Part shown: piece by piece, positions 45,695 to 55,663 of the stretch
Position numbering within the stretch: position 1 is the first letter of the stretch
Layout of the letters: the number at the start of each line of letters is the position of its first letter
From: Azospirillum oleiclasticum
Lineage (GTDB): Bacteria > Pseudomonadota > Alphaproteobacteria > Azospirillales > Azospirillaceae
Assembly: GCF_013423485.1 (NCBI RefSeq)
Contig: NZ_JABFFR010000011.1
Location: 248,001 to 312,000, forward strand
Length of the DNA: 64,000 bases
Direction: 5' to 3'
Translations under genes and position numbers: made by a program
Notes under the pieces: generated by a model
What the model was told of the DNA's origin: nothing
Database searches by the model: none
What the model saw: the letters and a program-made list of their open reading frames with translations, nothing else

Positions 45695-46738
45695 ATGACC
45701 AGGCGTCGAACGAAACCCACGATGCGGGATGTGTCCCGGCTGGCCGGCGTGTCGACGATGACGGTGTCGCGGGTGCTGGCGGACCCCGACCTTGTCGCGG
45801 AGGAGACGCGCACCCGCGTGCTGGACGCCGTCGCGCAACTGCGCTACGTGCCCGACCGCATGGCGGGCAGCCTGTCGTCCCGCCGCAGCGGCTTTGTCGC
45901 CCTGATCCTCCCGACCCTGATGAATTCGAACTTCGCGGACACCGCGCAGGCCCTGACCGAAGGGCTGCGGAAGGCCGGCTACCAGCTCCTGATCGGCGTC
46001 ACGCTCTACCGCCAGGACGAGGAGGAACGCGTCGTCCAATCGGTGCTGACCCGCCGGCCGGAGGCGATCGTGCTCACCGGGATGGCCCACGCACGGGAGA
46101 CGACCGCCATGCTGATCGAGGCCGGCGTGCCGGTGGTGGAGATCTGGGACGTGCAGGACAGGCCGGTGGACCATGTCGTCGGCTTCTCGAACGTCGAGGT
46201 CGGGCGCGCCGCGGCCCGCCATCTGGCCGGGCTCGGTCATCGCCGCATCGGCGCCCTCGGGCCGGCCGCCGACGGCGAGGCGCGCGACGTCCGTGGCGAG
46301 GAACGGCTGGCCGGCTTCGCCGGCGGCCTGCGGGAATGCGGCCTGCCCGACGATCTGATCCAGCGCCACCCGCGCGTGCCGTTGTCCTTCACGGAAGGCG
46401 GCGAGGCGATGGGCCGCCTGCTCGAACGGGCGCCCGACCTGGACGCGGTGTTCGCCGTGTCGGACCTGCTGGCGGTCGGCGCGCTGATGGAATGCCAGCG
46501 CCGCTCCGTCGCGGTGCCGGAGGATCTGTCGCTGATGGGATTCGGCGACTTCGAGATCGGCCGCCAGACGGTCCCGCCGCTGACCACGGTGCGGGTGGAC
46601 GCGCGCGCCATCGGGCTGCGGACTGCGGAGGTGATCCTCGACGCGCTCGGCGCCGACCGGCCGCCGGCCCCGGTGCACGACCTGGGCTTCGAGATCCTGT
46701 CGCGCGGCAGCACGCGCCCATCCCGCAGGACGGTTTGA
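45695..46738 (+). CDS. LacI-family repressor, GntR (gluconate) subgroup
   Basis: A 347-residue LacI-type repressor. The HTH is PTMRDVSRLAGVSTMTVSRVL with the hinge RYVPDRMAGSLSSRRSGFVA; the sugar-binding domain includes SNVEVGRAAARHLAGLGHRRI and DAVFAVSDLLAVGALMECQR. This subgroup (GntR, IdnR) responds to gluconate or idonate and binds TGTTA-type palindromes, two of which lie just upstream. Start at ATG 45695 (MTRRRTKPTM). The frame extends upstream but without family similarity. It is divergent from the TRAP operon and begins the plus-strand run to idnD. Confidence 0.92.
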   Translation: MTRRRTKPTMRDVSRLAGVSTMTVSRVLADPDLVAEETRTRVLDAVAQLRYVPDRMAGSLSSRRSGFVALILPTLMNSNFADTAQALTEGLRKAGYQLLIGVTLYRQDEEERVVQSVLTRRPEAIVLTGMAHARETTAMLIEAGVPVVEIWDVQDRPVDHVVGFSNVEVGRAAARHLAGLGHRRIGALGPAADGEARDVRGEERLAGFAGGLRECGLPDDLIQRHPRVPLSFTEGGEAMGRLLERAPDLDAVFAVSDLLAVGALMECQRRSVAVPEDLSLMGFGDFEIGRQTVPPLTTVRVDARAIGLRTAEVILDALGADRPPAPVHDLGFEILSRGSTRPSRRTV

Positions 46739-46784
46739 CGAGGCTTGCGGCCCCGGACGGCCGCGTTCGAATGGAGCGACACAC

Positions 46785-47681
46785 GTGGAAACACCGCGAT
46801 ACAACATCGGCGTGATCGGCGTCGGGGTCATGGGTTCGGCGATCGCCACCCGGCTTCTGGACCGCGGGCACCGCGTCGCCCTGCGCGATCCGGACCCGGC
46901 GAAGCTGGCCCCGCTGGTCGCCCGCGGGGCGACGGCGCTGGACAGCCCCGCGGCGGTGGCGGAGGTCTCCGATGTGGTGATCACCAGCCTCAACACCGCG
47001 GCGCTGGTGGAGGCGGTGGCGTTCGGCGCCGACGGCGTCCGTCGCGCCGCCGGTCCCGGCAAGCTGCTGATCGACATGAGCAGCATCGACCCGCAGGCGA
47101 CCGCGGCGATGGCCGCCCGGCTGCACGCGGAGACCGGCATGGGCTGGGTCGACGCCCCCTTGTCCGGCGGTGCGCCGGCCGCGCTCGCCGGACGGCTGAC
47201 GCTGATGATCGGCGGCGAGGACGCGGCGGTCGCCCGCGCTTGGCCGGTGCTGGCCGAGCTGGCCGCCACCATGACCCACATGGGGCCGAGCGGGGCGGGG
47301 CAGACGACCAAGCTGATCAACCAGGTGCTGTGCGCCTGCACCTTCATCGCGGTGGCCGAGGCGACCCGCCTCGCCGCCGACGGCGGCATCGACGCGGCGA
47401 AGATCCCGGCGGCCCTGGCCGGCGGCCGGGCCGACTCCCGCATCCTGCAGGAGTTCATGCCGAAGATGGCGACCCGGGATCCCACCCCCACCGGCCGCAT
47501 CGACAACATGCTGAAGGATCTCGAGGCGGTGCAGCGCTACGCCTTCGCGCTGCGCACGCCGATGCCGCTGACCGGGCTGGTCACCGAACTGCACCGCATG
47601 ATCGTGCGCGCCGGCATCGGGCCGGAGGACAACATCGCCTACATGAAGCTGTTCGATTTCGGCCGCACCGGCACTCCCTGA
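46785..47681 (+). CDS. 3-hydroxyisobutyrate/tartronate-semialdehyde dehydrogenase-family oxidoreductase
   Basis: A 298-residue beta-hydroxyacid dehydrogenase: NAD fold IGVIGVGVMGSAIATRLLDR, substrate-binding segment DAPLSGGAPAALAGRLTLMI and catalytic lysine in GQTTKLINQVLCAC. GarR and related enzymes reduce tartronate semialdehyde; others oxidise 3-hydroxyisobutyrate or 6-phosphogluconate-like acids. It begins with GTG at 46785, eight bases after a GGAG. It lies 46 bases after the repressor gene and 41 before idnD, so it is probably the second enzyme of the idonate-type pathway. Confidence 0.85.
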   Translation: METPRYNIGVIGVGVMGSAIATRLLDRGHRVALRDPDPAKLAPLVARGATALDSPAAVAEVSDVVITSLNTAALVEAVAFGADGVRRAAGPGKLLIDMSSIDPQATAAMAARLHAETGMGWVDAPLSGGAPAALAGRLTLMIGGEDAAVARAWPVLAELAATMTHMGPSGAGQTTKLINQVLCACTFIAVAEATRLAADGGIDAAKIPAALAGGRADSRILQEFMPKMATRDPTPTGRIDNMLKDLEAVQRYAFALRTPMPLTGLVTELHRMIVRAGIGPEDNIAYMKLFDFGRTGTP

Positions 47682-47722
47682 CCCGTCGCCCTCACCGCAC
47701 GGACCATCCACAGGATACGATC

Positions 47723-48757
47723 ATGAAAGCCTGCGTCATTCACGGAGCCAAGGATCTGCGTCTGGAACAGCGGACCCCGCCATCGCCGGGCGAGACCGGT
47801 GTGGTGGTGCGGGTGCGCGCCGGCGGCATCTGCGGGTCCGACATCCATTACTTCAAGGACGGCCGCGTCGGCGACTTCGTGATCCGCGAACCGCTGGTGC
47901 CCGGCCACGAGATCGCCGGCGAGGTGACAGCGGTCGGCGCGTCCGTCTCCACGCTCCTCCCTGGCGACACCGTGGCCGTCCACCCCGGCCGGAGCTGCGG
48001 CCGCTGCCCGCGTTGCCGGGAAGGGCGCCCGAACCTGTGCCAGGCCGTCTTCTACATGGGCAGCGCCAGCAAGTTTCCGCACATGCAGGGCGGGTTCTGC
48101 GAGACCGTGACGGTCGATGAGAGCCAGTGCCACGTCGTGCGCTCCATCGACGCCACGGTGGCCGCCTTCGCCGAGCCGCTGTCGGTGGCGCTGCACGCGG
48201 CGCACCGGGCCGGCAACCTGATGGGCCAGCGGGTGCTGGTGATCGGGGCCGGCCCCATCGGGCAGCTCGTGCTGCTGGCCGCGCGGCGCGGCGGCGCGGC
48301 TGCGGTCACCGTGACCGACCTGGTCGATGCGTCGCTGGCGACCGCCCGCCGTCTCGGCGCGGACGAGGTGATCAACGTCGGTACCGAGGCCGGCGCGCTG
48401 GAGGAGGCGGCGCGCCGCAGTGGCGGCTTCGACGTGGTCTTCGAGGTGTCGGGGGCACCGGCCGGGCTGAACGCCGCCATCGACACCGTGCGGCCGGGCG
48501 GCGTCATCGTCCAGGTGGGGTCGCTGCCCGGCGGGGCGTCGCCGGTGTCCGCCAACCGCATCATGGCCAAGGAGCTCGACCTGCGCGGCGCCTTCCGTTT
48601 CGGCAACGTCTTCGCCGACGCCGTCTCCTGCCTGGAACGGGGCGTCTTCGACGTTTCCCCGATCATCACCGCGGTGGTGCCGATGGTCGACGCCGCCGAG
48701 GCGTTCCGCATGGCCACCGAGCGCGGGAAGCACCTCAAGGTGATGATCGCGTTCTGA
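47723..48757 (+). CDS. idnD: L-idonate 5-dehydrogenase, zinc MDR family
   Basis: A 344-residue medium-chain zinc dehydrogenase. It has the catalytic zinc segments GGICGSDIHYFKDGRVGDF and PLVPGHEIAGEV, the structural-zinc loop CGRCPRCREGRPNLC and the subfamily phrase FYMGSASKFPHMQGGFCE that marks L-idonate dehydrogenases; the NAD fold is VLVIGAGPIGQLVLLAA. IdnD converts L-idonate to 5-keto-D-gluconate. Its position with a GntR-type repressor and a YiaKLMNO-like importer supports a sugar-acid regulon, although idnK and idnO are absent. Confidence 0.9.
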   Translation: MKACVIHGAKDLRLEQRTPPSPGETGVVVRVRAGGICGSDIHYFKDGRVGDFVIREPLVPGHEIAGEVTAVGASVSTLLPGDTVAVHPGRSCGRCPRCREGRPNLCQAVFYMGSASKFPHMQGGFCETVTVDESQCHVVRSIDATVAAFAEPLSVALHAAHRAGNLMGQRVLVIGAGPIGQLVLLAARRGGAAAVTVTDLVDASLATARRLGADEVINVGTEAGALEEAARRSGGFDVVFEVSGAPAGLNAAIDTVRPGGVIVQVGSLPGGASPVSANRIMAKELDLRGAFRFGNVFADAVSCLERGVFDVSPIITAVVPMVDAAEAFRMATERGKHLKVMIAF

Positions 48758-48843
48758 GTGCCGGTCCGGCCCCCTTCCCGGCGTCGGACCAAGTCCACGA
48801 CGTTCCGACCTGTATTGCCCACGAGTAGGCACAGGTCGATTGG

Positions 48844-49172
48844 ATGCGTCCCGGTTGGCGAATGAGCGCGTTCCGGGCGCGGCAACAGGCGTCGATCCCG
48901 ACGGCACCGCCATCGTCGACGGTGCGGGAGGACTCCCCGCATCCACCGATGCACCGCACGGAATCGGTGGATTACGGGGTGGTGATCGACGGCGAGGTCG
49001 TGCTGGTCCTGGACGGGGGGAGGATCTGTTGACACCGGGATCCGTCGTCGTCCAGCGCGGCATTGACCATGCCTGGGCCAACCGCTCCGGTCGGATCTGC
49101 CGCATGCTCTTCGTCCTGGTCTCCGGACGGTATGAACCCGCGATCGCGCAGACGCTGGAAACGCGCGGGTGA
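48844..49172 (+). pseudogene. Cupin-domain protein, frameshifted at a run of six G
   Basis: In one frame the sequence reads PPMHRTESVDYGVVIDGEVV and VLDGG, a cupin motif 1; in the next frame it continues DLLTPGSVVVQRGIDHAWAN and CRMLFVLVSGRYEPA, cupin motif 2. Adding one G to the run at 49015-49020 joins them as LDGGEDLLTPG. The 5' part is also poorly conserved. The gene lies behind idnD and would be a small cupin of about 110-140 residues, a type often found with sugar-acid genes. It is either a real single-base mutation or a homopolymer sequencing error. Confidence 0.7.
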
Positions 49173-49250
49173 CGGCCCGCGGCTCCCATGCCTCCCGGTT
49201 CCGGCCCCGGACGGATCCTCCGGTTCATCGACCGCCAACGCCGCCCCGCG

Positions 49251-50171
49251 TCAGGCGTGCGCGTGCATCGGCAGGCCCGGCGTGTCGAGCTCCGCTCGCA
49301 GGATCGAGCCGCTGCGGCTTTCGGTGATGAACAGGCTGCGGTTGCCGTCGCCGCCGAACGCAAGGTTGGTCGTGCTCAACCCGGCGCACGACACGATGCG
49401 GTCGAGCGGCTCGGCCACCGGCGACACCCGCCAGACCGAGCCGAAACCGGTGTGGCAGATCAGCAGATTGCCGTCCCGGTCCAGCGCCAGGCCGTCCGGC
49501 CCGCCCGGCCCGCCATGCAGGTTCACGAACACCCCGACCTTGGTGACGAGGCCGCTTTCGGTCAGCGGAACGCGCCAGACCTGATTGGCCCGTGTCACGG
49601 CGACGAGCAGGAAGGTCTCCTCGGCGTCCACGACGATGCCGTTCGGGCTCGGGATCGTATCGACGAGGCAGCTCAGCCGCCCGTCGGTTCCCAGCCGCCA
49701 GACACGGCCGGTCGGGTCCTGCATGCCGGTCTGGCCCTGGTCGGTGAAGTAGATCGTCCCCGACCGCGCGATGACGAGGTCGTTGACGCCTTTGAAGCTC
49801 TCGCTCGCCACCGTTTCCACCAGAGGCGTCACGCGCCCGCTGTCCGGGTCGAGCAGCATCAGCCCGCGCTTGTAATCGGTGATGAGGATCCGGCCGTCCG
49901 CGTGAATCTTCAGGCCGTTCGGCCAGCCGTCATACTCGGTCACCAGCGTCCATTCGCCGTCCGGATCGATGCGGAACACCCGGCCGAAGGGAATGTCGGT
50001 GACGTACAGACGTCCGGCACGGTCGAAGGATGGGCCTTCGAGGAAGCTGTCGATCGGCTGGCCGCCTTGATTGGCGTCGGCCCAGGCCGTTCGCCGCGCC
50101 CTCCGGAAGCGATCGGGAAGGCGCGTGAACACACGGGTTTCGATCCTGCGGGGCGGTGCGAACCAGCTCAT
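49251..50171 (-). CDS. SMP-30/gluconolactonase-family lactonase
   Basis: A 306-residue six-bladed beta-propeller. Recognisable blades: FLEGPSFDRAGRLYVTDIPF (with the metal-binding Glu), WPNGLKIHADGRILITDYKR (Asn), GVNDLVIARSGTIYFTDQGQ, SPNGIVVDAEETFLLVAVTR (Asn) and GPDGLALDRDGNLLICHTGF (Asp). These fit the Ca-dependent lactonase site. It probably opens an aldonolactone in the cytoplasm or periplasm (no signal peptide seen), which agrees with the neighbouring idonate-type genes. It is convergent with the cupin remnant and shares the strand of the amino-acid importer operon behind it. Confidence 0.9.
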   Translation of the reverse strand: MSWFAPPRRIETRVFTRLPDRFRRARRTAWADANQGGQPIDSFLEGPSFDRAGRLYVTDIPFGRVFRIDPDGEWTLVTEYDGWPNGLKIHADGRILITDYKRGLMLLDPDSGRVTPLVETVASESFKGVNDLVIARSGTIYFTDQGQTGMQDPTGRVWRLGTDGRLSCLVDTIPSPNGIVVDAEETFLLVAVTRANQVWRVPLTESGLVTKVGVFVNLHGGPGGPDGLALDRDGNLLICHTGFGSVWRVSPVAEPLDRIVSCAGLSTTNLAFGGDGNRSLFITESRSGSILRAELDTPGLPMHAHA

Positions 50172-50278
50172 GTCGGGAATCCATACGGTTCATCGGGGGT
50201 GTCGACGGGGACCCGGCGCAGTCTAGCCTCATGCGGCCCGACGTGCGCCATCCGGACGGATGGCGCCGCGGCCCGGCG

Positions 50279-51552
<1,274 letters not shown>

Positions 51553-51564
<12 letters not shown>

Positions 51565-52278
51565 GTCGGCGACGAATTTCCGGGCGCGGGGATGCTGCGG
51601 CCGTTGGAAGAAATCCTCCGGGGCCGCGCGTTCGAGGACGGCACCGCCATCCATGAAGATGACGCGGTCGGCGACTTCCCGTGCGAAACCCATCTCGTGC
51701 GTGACGCAGAGCATGGTCATGCCCTCGGACGCCAATTGCTTCATGACGTTGAGGACCTCCCCCACCAGCTCGGGGTCGAGGGCGGAGGTGGGTTCGTCGA
51801 ACAGCATCACCGGCGGCTTCATCGCCAGGGCGCGGGCGATGGCGACGCGCTGCTGCTGGCCGCCGGACAGCCGCGGCGGGAATTCATCCGCCTTGTGCGC
51901 GAGGCCGACCTTGTCGAGCAGATCCATCGCGGTCTCGCGCGCGGTCTTCTCCGGAACCTTGTGCACCCGCATGGGGGCCAGCATGACGTTGCGGACGACG
52001 CTGAGATGCGGGAACAGGTTGAACTGCTGGAAGACGAAACCGATGCCGCTGCGCAACGCGTTGACGTTCACGTCCGCGCCGTTGACATCGCGGCCGTCGA
52101 TCGTGATGCGCCCCTTCTGGATGGGTTCCAGGCGGTTGACCGTGCGGATCAGGGTCGACTTGCCGGAGCCCGAGGGACCGCAGATCACGACGACCTCGCC
52201 CTTGCCGATGGTCTCGTTGACGTTGTTGAGCGCGTGGTACGTGCCGTACCATTTGTCGACATTCTCGAAGACGATCAT
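51553..52278 (-). CDS. Polar amino-acid ABC transporter ATPase (GlnQ/GltL type)
   Basis: A 241-residue ATPase: [20 protein letters not shown] (Walker A), [20 protein letters not shown] (Q-loop region), [20 protein letters not shown] (signature) and [20 protein letters not shown] (Walker B). It ends FVADIRH. Its start overlaps the stop of the downstream-permease gene (ATGA). Length and motifs are standard for the glutamine/glutamate/aspartate transporter family. It drives the two permeases at 52275-53691. Confidence 0.94.
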
Positions 52279-52994
52279 GCTGCGGCCTCCGCGGCGATGG
52301 GAGCTTGACGGCTCGTGTGGATGCGCCGTTCGACGAGCTTGACGAGACGATTGAGCGAGAAGCAGATGATGAAATAGGTCGCCGCCAGGATCACATAGAC
52401 CTCGACCGGCTTGGTCAGCAGCTGCGCGTTGACCTGATAGGCGGCGTAGGTCAGCTCATCGACGCTGATGATGTAGGCGACCGAGGTGTTCTTCACGAGC
52501 GAGATGAACTGGTTGAGGATGCTGGGGATCGCGTTGAACAGGGCCTGCGGCAGGATGATGTCCTTCATCGTCTGGACATAGCTCAGCCCCAGCGAGCGCG
52601 ACGCCTCGACCTGCCCCTTCGGCAGGGCCAGGATGGCGGCGCGCACGACCTCCGCCAGATAGGCCGTTTCATAGACCACGAGCGCCACGATCACCGTCGT
52701 GAGGCCCGATACGGTCTGGCCGATGATCAACGGAACGATGAAATAGGCCCAGAAGATCAGCATCAGCAGCGGCAAGGCGCGCACGACGCTGACGAAGGCC
52801 GCGGCCAGTCGGGCGACCGCCGGGTTGGGGCTGATCCGCCCGACCCCGATGAGGACGGAGAGCGGGAAGGAGAGCAGCAGACCGGACAGCGCCAGGATGA
52901 GCGTCAGCGCGAGACCGCCGATCGGCCCTTCCGGGAACTGGCCGATGGCCAGCAGCAGCCCGTAATCGCGGAGGATGGCGATGATGTCCTGCAT
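52275..52994 (-). CDS. Polar amino-acid ABC transporter permease 2 (GltK type)
   Basis: A 239-residue permease with about five helices. [20 protein letters not shown] starts the first helix, [20 protein letters not shown] carries the family's (V)xRxxPxLxxLF motif, and the EAA loop that contacts the ATPase is [20 protein letters not shown]. It ends with an overlap on the ATPase start and begins one base after the stop of permease 1, so all are translationally coupled. Confidence 0.93.
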   Translation of the reverse strand: MQDIIAILRDYGLLLAIGQFPEGPIGGLALTLILALSGLLLSFPLSVLIGVGRISPNPAVARLAAAFVSVVRALPLLMLIFWAYFIVPLIIGQTVSGLTTVIVALVVYETAYLAEVVRAAILALPKGQVEASRSLGLSYVQTMKDIILPQALFNAIPSILNQFISLVKNTSVAYIISVDELTYAAYQVNAQLLTKPVEVYVILAATYFIICFSLNRLVKLVERRIHTSRQAPIAAEAAA

Positions 52995-52995
52995 G

Positions 52996-53691
52996 TCAGT
53001 GCCCCGCCGCCTTCTGGTTCCGGCGGTCGACCCAGGCGCCCAGCGCCATGATCGCGAAGGACAGCGTGACGTAGAAGGCCGAGGCGATCGCGAAGGTCTC
53101 GAAGGTCCGGTAGGTCTCGTTCTCCACCTGCCGCGAGGCGTAGGTCATCTCGGCGACGCCGATCGCCATCGCCAGGCTTGTCGCCTTGAACAGGGCCAGC
53201 GACTGGTTGATCAGCGGCGGCAGGGCCGCGCGGATCGCCTGCGGCAGCAGCACGTCCCGCATGGTCTGCAGGTAGCTCAGCCCCAGGGCGCGCCCGGCCT
53301 CCATCTGCTCGCGCGGCAGGGAGCGCAGGCCGCTGCGCATGTCCTCCGACATGTAGGCCGCGGAATTCAGGAACAGGGCGATGAGGGCGAAGATGAATTC
53401 GCTGTTGTGCGCGTTGATCCACGTCGTCCATGCGTCGGGAAGCAACTGCGGCATGGCGAAGTACCAGACGAAGATCTGGACCAGCATCGGAATGTTCCGG
53501 TGATACTCGACGAATGTCGCCACCGTGAATTGCGCCGGACGGAACGGCGCCGACCCGATGGCGACGAGGAGCGACGCGGTGAGGAAGGCGAGCACCCAGG
53601 CGGAGGCGAAGAGCGCCAGCGAGGTCATGGCGCCCGACAGCATCCACTGTGTGTATTGCGGCGTTAGGATCGCTGCGAAATCGAGGGTCAT
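52996..53691 (-). CDS. Polar amino-acid ABC transporter permease 1 (GltJ type)
   Basis: A 231-residue permease: MTLDFAAILTPQYTQWMLSG at the start, EYHRNIPMLVQIFVWYFAMP as the conserved periplasmic-side motif, and EAGRALGLSYLQTMRDVLLP as the EAA loop. The ATG at 53691 follows GAGCGGAGCGTC; codons upstream are open but not family-like. It pairs with permease 2. It lies 89 bases after the binding-protein gene in one operon. Confidence 0.93.
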   Translation of the reverse strand: MTLDFAAILTPQYTQWMLSGAMTSLALFASAWVLAFLTASLLVAIGSAPFRPAQFTVATFVEYHRNIPMLVQIFVWYFAMPQLLPDAWTTWINAHNSEFIFALIALFLNSAAYMSEDMRSGLRSLPREQMEAGRALGLSYLQTMRDVLLPQAIRAALPPLINQSLALFKATSLAMAIGVAEMTYASRQVENETYRTFETFAIASAFYVTLSFAIMALGAWVDRRNQKAAGH

Positions 53692-53780
53692 GACGCTCCG
53701 CTCGCTGGTCCGGTGGCGTCCCGGCGCTGCCGTGCCGTCGGGCATGGCAGGCCGATGGCGGACGGTTGGGGTTCAGGCGG

Positions 53781-54608
53781 TCATTCGAAGGACGAGATGG
53801 GCGTCAGCTTCTTCTCGCGCGGCAGGTTGAACTTGGTGTTCGGCCCGTACCACTTGTTCCACAGCGCATCGATCTCGCCGGCGGCTTCCATATCGGCCAG
53901 CGCCTTGTTGACGGCCGCCAGCAGGGCCGGCTCGTCCTTCTTCACGCCGAGCGCCGTGGCTTCGAAGGCGAGGGCTTCAGCCGCGAAACGGAACTTGCCG
54001 CCGGTCTCGTTGACGAAGCGCACGGCCGACGGTGCCGCCAGCGCCAGACCGTCCACCTTGCCCTGCTGCAGGGCCAGGAACGCGGCCGGCGGGTCCTGGA
54101 AGGTCACCACCTCGGCCTCCGTCCGGCGGCGCGCGTAGAGCTCCGGCGTCGAACCCTTGTTGGCGCTGATCTTCTTGCCCTTGAAGTCGGCCAGCGCGTT
54201 GAGCGTCGAGTCCGTCTTCACGATCAGCTTGATCGGAACCTGATAGTGGGCGTCGGAGAAGGCGATCTGCTGCGCGCGCTCCTTGGTGTAGCCGAGCGCC
54301 GCGGCGATCAGGTCGACACGGCCGAGCGACAGCTCGGCGATGCGGGCCTCCACCGACACCGACCGGAGGTCGAGCGTGACGCCGAGGCGCTGGGCGATGG
54401 CGGCGCAGGTGTCGACATCGAAGCCGACGGTCTTGCGCGAAACCGGGTCCTGATAACCCAGCGGTTCCGAGGAATTCAGCGTGGCGCAGATCAGCGTGCC
54501 GCGGGCCTTGATGTCGTCGAGGCGGTCGGCCCAGGCCGACGGCGCGCCGAACACGCCCAGTGCGACCGCGACGAGTCCAAGCCGACGAGCGAGGGAAATG
54601 GGCTGCAT
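53781..54608 (-). CDS. Polar amino-acid-binding periplasmic protein, family 3
   Basis: A 275-residue binding protein. The signal peptide is RRLGLVAVALGVFGAPSAWA, then DDIKARGTLICATLNSSEPL and GYQDPVSRKTVGFDVDTCAA, the usual family 3 opening; RIAELSLGRVDLIAAALGYT and NKGSTPELYARRRTE carry the amino-acid-binding Arg and Ser/Thr-type residues. The ATG at 54608 follows GGAGAGG; an ATG four codons upstream lacks a site. First gene of the operon, 26 bases downstream of a palindromic site that resembles the one before the IclR gene. Confidence 0.93.
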   Translation of the reverse strand: MQPISLARRLGLVAVALGVFGAPSAWADRLDDIKARGTLICATLNSSEPLGYQDPVSRKTVGFDVDTCAAIAQRLGVTLDLRSVSVEARIAELSLGRVDLIAAALGYTKERAQQIAFSDAHYQVPIKLIVKTDSTLNALADFKGKKISANKGSTPELYARRRTEAEVVTFQDPPAAFLALQQGKVDGLALAAPSAVRFVNETGGKFRFAAEALAFEATALGVKKDEPALLAAVNKALADMEAAGEIDALWNKWYGPNTKFNLPREKKLTPISSFE

Positions 54609-54633
54609 GGTCCTCTCCATCTGGGTTGCGATT

Positions 54634-54650
54634 TCATAATGGCATTATGA
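54634..54650. promoter_or_regulatory. Operator A, TCATAATGGCATTATGA
   Basis: Seven-base inverted arms around GGC, 26 bases upstream of the binding-protein start. Its sequence agrees with the core of the longer palindrome at 54739-54769 in all but two symmetric positions (TCATAAYGGCRTTATGA), so both are probably bound by the divergent IclR-family protein. Confidence 0.75.
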
Positions 54651-54738
54651 TTTTTCGAAACGCAATATGTTTCAGCCCAAGCTGGAACCGCGTTCAGCCT
54701 TGCGAGGCGCCGGCCGCGACAGCCGATACGCCCCTTCC

Positions 54739-54769
54739 CAAATTTTCATAACGGCGTTATGAAAATTTG
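54739..54769. promoter_or_regulatory. Operator B, 31-bp perfect palindrome
   Basis: Two perfect 15-base arms around a single central G. The inner 17 bases read TCATAACGGCGTTATGA; the outer parts are AT-rich (CAAATTT ... AAATTTG). It ends 73 bases upstream of the GTG start of the IclR gene and so covers its promoter. IclR-family dimers or tetramers bind palindromes of this size. Confidence 0.8.
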
Positions 54770-54842
54770 CAAAGCCGGGCCCGGCGCGTTATCCTGGCGT
54801 CCGCCAAGCGTCCAAGGCGGCCCACAAGCTGGAAGAGAATCC

Positions 54843-55580
54843 GTGCCGAACAAGAGCGAGCCCGCGCCGGACCGTTCCGTCTCCGCCGCCGAGCGCACCA
54901 TGGCGATCCTCAACGCCTTCCTGGTTGCGAAAGGGCCGTTGTCGCTGGGCGAACTCGAAGAGATCACCGGTCTCTTCAAGAGCGTGATCCTGCGCTACAT
55001 GATCACGCTGACCCGCGAGAGCATGGTCCGGAAGAACGAGGACGGCAGCTACCAGTTGGGCACCAAGGTCCTGAGCCTTGCCTACAGCTACGAGCAGTCC
55101 ATCGACTATCTGGAAATCATCCGGCCGTCGTTGCAGACGCTGGTGGCGGAGTCGCGGGAAACCGCCTCCTTCTATGTGCGCGAGGGGACGATGAGGATCT
55201 GCCTGTTCCGGCAGAACTCGCCCCAGAGCCTGCGCGTCAGCTTGCGGCAGGGCGACACGGTGCCGCTGGACGAGACATCGACGGGCCAGGTGCTCCAGCG
55301 CGCCGCCGAGCAGCCGATGCTGGACGGAAGCTACATCCGCCAGTCGGCGGGGCTGATCGACCCCCTGACGACATCGATCTCCACACCGGTGTTCGGCGTC
55401 CGCGAAAAGCTGGTCGGCGCGCTGACGCTGTCGGGGCCGATCGGACGGTTCCAGCCGGCCGATCCGGCCGTCCGCTCCCTTCTCCTGCGGGAGGCCGCCC
55501 GGCTTTCCGCCACCTTCGGGTCGACCGGGCATTACCGGGACATCGACCACACCGCCACCCGTCCGCGCGATGCCGGCTGA
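54843..55580 (+). CDS. IclR-family transcriptional regulator
   Basis: A 245-residue regulator. The winged HTH is SAAERTMAILNAFLVAKGPL, then SLGELEEITGLFKSVILRYM and the wing DGSYQLGTKVLSLA; the effector GAF-like domain includes VREGTMRICLFRQNSPQSLR and ISTPVFGVREKLVGALTLSG. The best start is GTG 54843, seven bases after GGAAGAG; an ATG at 54759 falls inside the palindromic operator and can be excluded. It is divergent from the amino-acid importer operon and followed by the RraA-like and amidohydrolase genes, so it likely controls both arms. Confidence 0.9.
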   Translation: MPNKSEPAPDRSVSAAERTMAILNAFLVAKGPLSLGELEEITGLFKSVILRYMITLTRESMVRKNEDGSYQLGTKVLSLAYSYEQSIDYLEIIRPSLQTLVAESRETASFYVREGTMRICLFRQNSPQSLRVSLRQGDTVPLDETSTGQVLQRAAEQPMLDGSYIRQSAGLIDPLTTSISTPVFGVREKLVGALTLSGPIGRFQPADPAVRSLLLREAARLSATFGSTGHYRDIDHTATRPRDAG

Positions 55581-55663
55581 CGGCACGGCCCGCTTGCCAT
55601 GACCGGCCGGCCGACGCTCCGGCCGCCATCACCATCGCCATCGGCCCCAACACGAGGTTCTCC

